From Lentisphaeria bacterium (GTDB lineage: Bacteria; Verrucomicrobiota; Lentisphaeria; Oligosphaerales; JAFGRS01): a DNA stretch of 8,986 nucleotides. Position numbers and translations under genes: made by a program. The stretch is taken from NCBI GenBank assembly GCA_016935045.1, contig JAFGRS010000901.1, positions 1 to 8,986 on the forward strand, in the 5' to 3' direction. The notes beneath the pieces were generated by a model. It was given only the letters and a program-made list of their open reading frames with translations, was not told the DNA's origin and made no database searches. Of the stretch, positions 1 to 6,300 are shown in pieces; within the stretch, counting starts at the first letter, position 1, and the number at the start of each line of letters is the position of its first letter.

Positions 1-369
1 ACCCCGGGACAGCAGCAGTCCGGCATCCACACGGTGGTCTTCCTGGCCCGGGACCCGGCGGGCGCCACGGCCGCGTTGACGGTGACCATCGACGTCCAGG
101 ACCGCAACCTGCCGCCCCTGTTCCCGGATCCCAGCGGCCACGTCGCCCTCGTCGGCGAGCTGTTGGCCCTGGACTTGACGGCAACCGACCCCGACGGCGT
201 GACCGACCTCGTGTTCTCCTCGACCGACCTGCCCGCCGGGACCGTGCTCACGACGGCGGGACGCTTCGAGTGGACACCCAACGGCGCCCAGCTCGGCGTG
301 CACGATCTCACCGTCGCCGTGTCCGACGGCACCCACACCACGACCGCGATCCTGCGCCTGGTGGTCAGC
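1..369 (+). other. Ig/cadherin-like domains 1 (tail) and 2 (residues 1-123)
   Basis: Residues 1-37 are the last strands of an Ig-like domain: a strand of the type HTVVFLARDPAG, then TVTIDVQD and the linker NLPPL. Residues 38-123 form a complete repeat of the putative-Ig/cadherin-like kind. It has the strand ALDLTATDPDGV, then LPAG, then a FEWTPNGAQLG segment followed by HDLTVAVSDG and a closing strand near residue 120. The order 'ATDPDG ... LPAG ... F.W.P ... G.y.vtv.vsDG' is the recognised signature of this family in bacterial surface proteins. Such domains act as spacers or binding modules and often hold calcium at interdomain Asp clusters. Function here is inferred from the family only. 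Confidence 0.7.
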
Positions 370-3300
370 ACCGAGCCGTTGCCGCCGGACGTCCACATCG
401 AGGTCACCCCGAGCTTCCCCTTCGCCGCCGGCCAGGAGGCCGTCATCCACGTGATCGCCGATGGGGTCGCCGACATCGCCTCCCTGGCCGCGGCCGTCGA
501 CGGCGCCCCCGTCGAACTCGATGCCCAGGGCCGGGCCCGGTTCACGCCCCTGCTCCCGGGCCATTACGCGGTGTCGGCCTCGGCAACGGATGTGGACGGC
601 AGCGTCGGCACCGCCTGCGCCGACCTGCGCGTACGCGACCTGGGCGATACGCAGTCACCGGAGGTCGCCATCCTGAGCCCGGCGGACGGGGAGATGCTCT
701 CCGCCGCCACCGAGGTCCGCGTTACCGTCACCGACAGCAATCTGGACCTGTGGAGCCTCGAGCTCACCCCCGTCGGCGGCAACACCGCGTCAGCCCTCGC
801 CTCCGGCCTCGAACCGGTCGCCGATGAGGCCGCGGCCAGCCTCGATCCCGAAACCCTGCGCGACGGGGCCTACCTGCTCCGCCTGCGGGCCACGGACATG
901 GCCGGACGCCGACGCGAAACCACCTCCCTGGTCGAGGTGTACCTGGCCGGCCGCGCATTCCGCGTCGTCACCGACCTCGAAACCGACGGCTGGGTCCTCC
1001 GCCGCCGGTACGACCCGACCGACACCACGCCGGGCCTCCTGGGTCCGGGCTGGTCCCTGGCGGGCTTCGAACTCGATGTCGGCGACAACCTGACCGCGGA
1101 CAGCGCGGGCTTCGGCATGTTCCCCGCCTACCGGGACGGGACCCGGCTGTACCTCGATCTGCCCGACGGGACCCGCGGCGCCTTCACCTTCGCCCCGGAC
1201 CCGGACGGCGGCGGCAATGCCTATCTGCCCCGCTGGACAGCCGTGCCCGGCACCACCGCCTCCCTGGACACCGCGCCGGTGCTGCTCGAGAGTGCCGGAG
1301 GCGAGTACTTCGAGCTGGGAACCGGGCGTCCGTACAACCCCGCGGACCCGGCCCTCGACGCGCCCTGGGCCTACGCCGTCACCATGCCGGATGCCAGCCG
1401 TTGGGAGTTCGACGCCGGGCAGTCCCTCATCGCCTTCGCGGCCCCGGACGGCACCCGGCGCAGCGTCGGCGACAGCGGCAGCGGCACCATCACGGGGCAG
1501 GGGCTGCGCCTGCGCACCGACGCCGACGGCCGGCTGACCTCGGTCCAAAGCGAGACCGGCGCCGTGGACTACCGCTACGATGAGGAGGGCAGGCTCTTCG
1601 GCCGCGTCGTCGGCGGCACTGGACCGGACGGACTCGCGCTCGAACGGGCCTGGTACGACTATGCCGCCGACGGGAGCCTGCGGGCCGAAGCGACCTCGAC
1701 TGCCCTATCCCCGGGCGGCAGCGGGAACGACGGCACGGAGTGGGCGGCGGTCTTCGACGCCAACCTCGGCGTGACCAGCGATGCCCTGGCAACGCACACG
1801 GGGGAACTCACCGAGGCAGGGCAGGTGCGGCACTATGGCCTGGTGATCGACCCCACCGAGGCGGCGTCCGCGCTGACCGGGGTCATGGTCCTCGGCCTCG
1901 AGTTGCGCTGCGCTGCCTTCTCTCCCGCCGTGCCCGGCCTCGATGGGATGGCGGTGGTCTATTCGCTCGAGGAAGCCGGGCGTGCCCTGGCTCTGTTCGA
2001 GGTCCCGACCTCCGGCGTGCTTGGCCTGAGCGTCGGGGCCGTCGCCGCGGGCACGGGCCCCTTCGAACTCGAACTCTACCTCCCCGGCGACGCGGATGGC
2101 GACGGAGACCTGGACGGCGCCGACGTGGCGGCAATCCTCGCTGCCGAGGGGATCGCGGCAGGCGCCCCGGGGTATGCCCTCACCCTCGACGCGGACCGGG
2201 ACGGCCTCGTCGAAGCCGCCGACGCGGAGTGGGCCAACCGTGCCTTCGGCTTCACCGCCAACCACGCTCCCGTCGTCGCGCCCCACACCGCCGTCGCCGT
2301 GGCGGGAATCCCCGTCGACGTCGACCTGGCGGATTTCGCGGTCGATGCGGATCTCCGCGACCGATTGGCGTTCTACCTCGAAGCCGTCGCCGGCGGCACG
2401 GCCCTGCTGCTTGCCGATGGCCATACCCTCCGCTTCTACCCGGATCCCGTCACCGGCAAGGCCACCGGGTACGCCGAAGTCCGCGCCGACGACGGCGGCC
2501 GAACCTCCGCCCCCGCGACCCTGACCATCGAGGCCGCCGACGTGACCGCCGGCGACCTCGACCTCACGGGCCGCGACCTGACCCTCGAACCCGGCGCCCT
2601 CGGGAACCTCGGGCTCTTCGCCTCCTTCCCGGGACGCCCCGACCTGGCCCTGCCCGCCTCCCTCGCCACGATCGCCTCCTCCGATACCTCCGTGGCCGTG
2701 GTCGCCGAGAACGGCGCCATCCTCGCGCTCGGCGAGGGCATCGCCATCCTCACCGCCAGCTTCGCCGGCCACACCGTCTACACCCCGGTCACCGTCGGCG
2801 CCGCCGATGCCCGCGTCCTGCGCTTCCTCCCCGAGGCCTGGACCCTGCCCCCGGACGGCACCCTCCAGTTCCGCGTCGACGAACTCCAGGCCGGCGCCAT
2901 CGTCGACCGCACCCCCGCGGCCCAGGGCACGCTCTACTTCCTGGACCGCGCGGGGGTTGGCACGATCACGCCGGACGGCCTGTTCGCGGCGGCCGCCGAG
3001 GGTGAGGTCAAGGTCACCGTCGTCAACGGCGGGCGCAGCCGGGTCTGCACCATCCGCGTGGCCGCGCCCCTCCCCAACGGCAGCGCCATCGGCAGCGCCG
3101 GCGGCATCGTCGGGGACACGGACGGTCTCCGCCTCGCGGTGCCGGCGGATGCCTTCACGGCAGAGGGCCCCATCACCATCACGCCCCTCGATCTCAAAGC
3201 CCCGCCCCAGCCCCTCCCCGACGGCTTCGACCCCATCGCGGGATTCGAGATTTCCTTCGCCGGGAGGCAGGCCGCCCAGCCCGTCCGCATGTTCCTCCCC

Positions 3301-6300
3301 GTCAGCGAGAAGACCAAGGAGGGCAACCGGCCCGTCATCGTCATGCGCGCCTGCAAGCGCGTCGGCCCCGACGGCGCCCTCATCGATGGCTGGGAAGTCG
3401 TCGACCGGCTCCAACCCGCCCCCGCCCCCGGCAAGGCCGGCCCCACCGACCACGTCCCCGGCGATACGACCACCCCGGGACTCCAGGCCGACAGTGTCGT
3501 CTGGACCATGAGTTCCCAATACGGGCAGGGCATCGAAACGGCCTACCTGCAGGTCCAGGGCCTCATGGGGCGCCTCGACCGCAACCTGGACGTCACCGTC
3601 AACACCCAGACCGGGGTCCGCTACATGATGGTGCCGGGCCTCTTCGGCGACCTCATGATGCCCATCGTCTACCCGACCCCCACCGTCGTCATCCAACGGG
3701 CCACCCCGGATGAACTGCTCGAGACCAGCGTCGGCATCCAAATCAACGCGGGCGAGATCGGCGCCTACGCCATCACCGCGCCCGCGCCGGCCTTCTCGGA
3801 CTGGCGCCCCGCCATCAAGAGCGCGGCCATCGAGTTCACCGCAAACGGCCCCATCTTCAAGATCAAGGGCACGCGCCTGCACGCCACGCCCGACCTCAAC
3901 GAACTCGAAATCCTCACCCTGGCGGACCCCACCATCAACCAGCCCGTCCACTACGTCCTCGACGGCAGCGGCCTGACACTCATCACCAAGGACGAATCCC
4001 GCCCGATCAGCCTGCCGGCGCCGCCGGCCCCCGGGGCACGCATTGCCTACAACGCGAGCAGGCTGTACTACTTCACCCCGGGACCCGGGGTCCGGGAGAT
4101 TCATCGTCTCTATCCCGTCACCGGAGACGCCATGGGCAGCATCGACGTGCCGGACGCCATCGAGCACGTCGACGGACTGGCCGCCGACCCCGATTTCCTC
4201 TACATCCTGGACAGCGCCAACCGCTCGGTCTTCGCCATCGAGGATGACAGCGGCACGGTCGTCTCCCAGCGCCTGCTGCCCGATCACGAGGTCCTGCCCT
4301 GCATGGGGTATGACTCGACCCGGGGCCAGGTCCTCCTGGTCACGACGGACGGCAACCTCATCGGCGTGGACGTGGAAGACTGGTCCGTGAAGGAACGCTT
4401 CCCCCTCCCCGTCACGGGAGTCGCCTCCGTCTCCGCCTCGCCGTCGCTCCTCACGGTCGGCCTCGAAGACGGCAGCGTCCTGCGCCTTGACCCGGACACG
4501 GGCGCGGTCATCGACCGCATCCACGATGGGACGGCCCTGCGGGACACGACCGCGGGGGACCCGCCCATGCGGCTGGCCGCCAGCCTCGAAGGGTACGAAA
4601 TCGACGGCGGCACCGTCCGCTTCCGGCTGGAGGCCGGCCTGCCCCTGGCAAGCTGCTTCCTGCGCCTGCGCTGCCCGATCCCCGTGACGACCACCACGCC
4701 GGGCCTCGGGGCCTCGACCAAGGACTTCCCCCTGGCCGGCCCCCACCTGCCCTTCCAGCCCCCGCCTCCTCCCTACGTCTACGTCGCCAACTCGGGGGAC
4801 GACACCCTCGGCGTCATCGACGGCTCCGGGGTCCCCACCCTCGTCGCGCGCATCCCGGTGGGCCGCAACCCCACCGGCGTCGTCCTCTCGCCCGACCGGC
4901 GCACCGTGTTCGTCAGCAACCCGGGGGACGGTACGGTATCGGTGGTGGACGTGACCACGCTGCTGCCCCTGGACTGCCGGCCCTCGACCCCCTTCACGGT
5001 CGAGGGCGTAGCCACGGGCGGGGCTCCGGGAAGGATGGTGGTGCATCCTCTCGAATCCACCGTCTACGTCGCCGACATGGAGAGCCCCAGGCTGTACTGG
5101 TTCGCCGCCGACGCGACCTCCCTGAGCCTGTCGCCCATGGTCCACACCGTCGACTTCACAGCCGTTCTCCCCAAGGACAGCACCGGGTTCACGGGAATGG
5201 ACATCACGCCCGACGGATCGAGGCTCTTCCTCGCTTCCCCAGGCCTCGCCTCCTGGCGCGGCACCGACGATGTCGCCGCCGCCGGATACCTGCTGCGCTA
5301 CGACACGGAACTTGGCATTGCGGACGGGCTTCTGCCGATCGGCCCGAAGCCCTTCGGCGTCCGGGTGACCCAGGCCGCGGAAGAGGACCCCCTGGTGGCG
5401 GTGGCCGTGCGCGGCAGCGAAGCGACCGGGTTCACCGTGGTCAACGGCCGCACCATGGCGTTGGACCGGGACCTCACCCGGGCCACCAACCTGAGGGGCT
5501 ATGAACCCAGCGTCGTGGGCGAGTACGCCCTCATCACCAGCGGCGGCACCACAACCAGCGTCGAAGGAGGCAGCCCGGCCGGCCACGGCTGGCTCGATAT
5601 CCAGGCCCGGCAGAAATACCAGATGTTCGACATCGAATCGGCCGAGGACATCGCCTTCACCCAGGGCTATGGCATGGCCGCGGTCCTCTTCAACAACACC
5701 TTCCAATCCCATGCCGAAAACCTCCCGGGAATCGCCGCCAACGCCCTCGTCGCCGATGTCCAGCGCGACCCCCACCGCGGCCGCGGCGGCAACATCGGCT
5801 TCCTCACCAACCCCCTGGATCCGGAGGACACGAGCGGCTTCTTTGCCGCGACCCGGGAGTATCCCTACTCCTGGCCCGACTGCATCACCGTCGGGCCCTA
5901 TGGACAGCATCTCTATGCAACGTATCGGGGGATCAACCAGGTCCTGGTCTATGACACCGTGTTGATCCAGCTCTGGCTCGACCTCTTCAGGCTGGTGAAT
6001 CCCGAGGCGGTCACGCGGCCCGATCCGGCCGATCCCGGCGCCCTGCGCAAGCCCCTCGAACGGCTGATCGAGGAGTTCGTCGAGGTGGTCAACGAGGACG
6101 AGGACCTCCTCGAGTACATCGGGGCCCACAACCCGGCCTGGATGGCCCAGCTCATCGCCGCCCACCCGGCCTTCGGCCCCTCGTCTCTGGCGGCACAGAT
6201 CCGCCTCACCCTCGGCACGGATCTGCTCAACCCCGACATCCTCGCCGCCACCATCAACGTCGGGCAACTGCCCTCGGGAATCGCGGCCACCGTGGCCGGA

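Noticed and set aside
790..1548. Minus-strand open frame of 252 codons
   Set aside because: It is in the same antisense register as the longer shadow, ending at the TCA codon at 790-792 of the sense frame. It has low-complexity Gly/Val/Ala/Arg composition and no motifs.
946..1680. Rhs polymorphic toxin or contact-dependent system
   Set aside because: Only about one clear YD repeat is present, with no RHS core signature, variable C-terminal toxin or immunity gene; the chain continues directly into a PPC-like and a dockerin module.
2086..2256. Evidence for a cellulosome
   Set aside because: The dockerin-like module is convincing, but no cohesin, carbohydrate-binding module or glycoside hydrolase is visible in the window.
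1740..3005. Plus-strand frame 3 open frame of 421 codons
   Set aside because: The translation is an Arg/Pro/Gly-rich low-complexity string typical of an out-of-frame reading of GC-rich coding DNA. Frame 1 over the same bases encodes dockerin and BIG2-like domains.
3082..4035. Autoproteolytic ZU5-UPA type processing site
   Set aside because: No HFS/HFT-like motif is seen after the ZU5-like domain, so self-cleavage is not supported.
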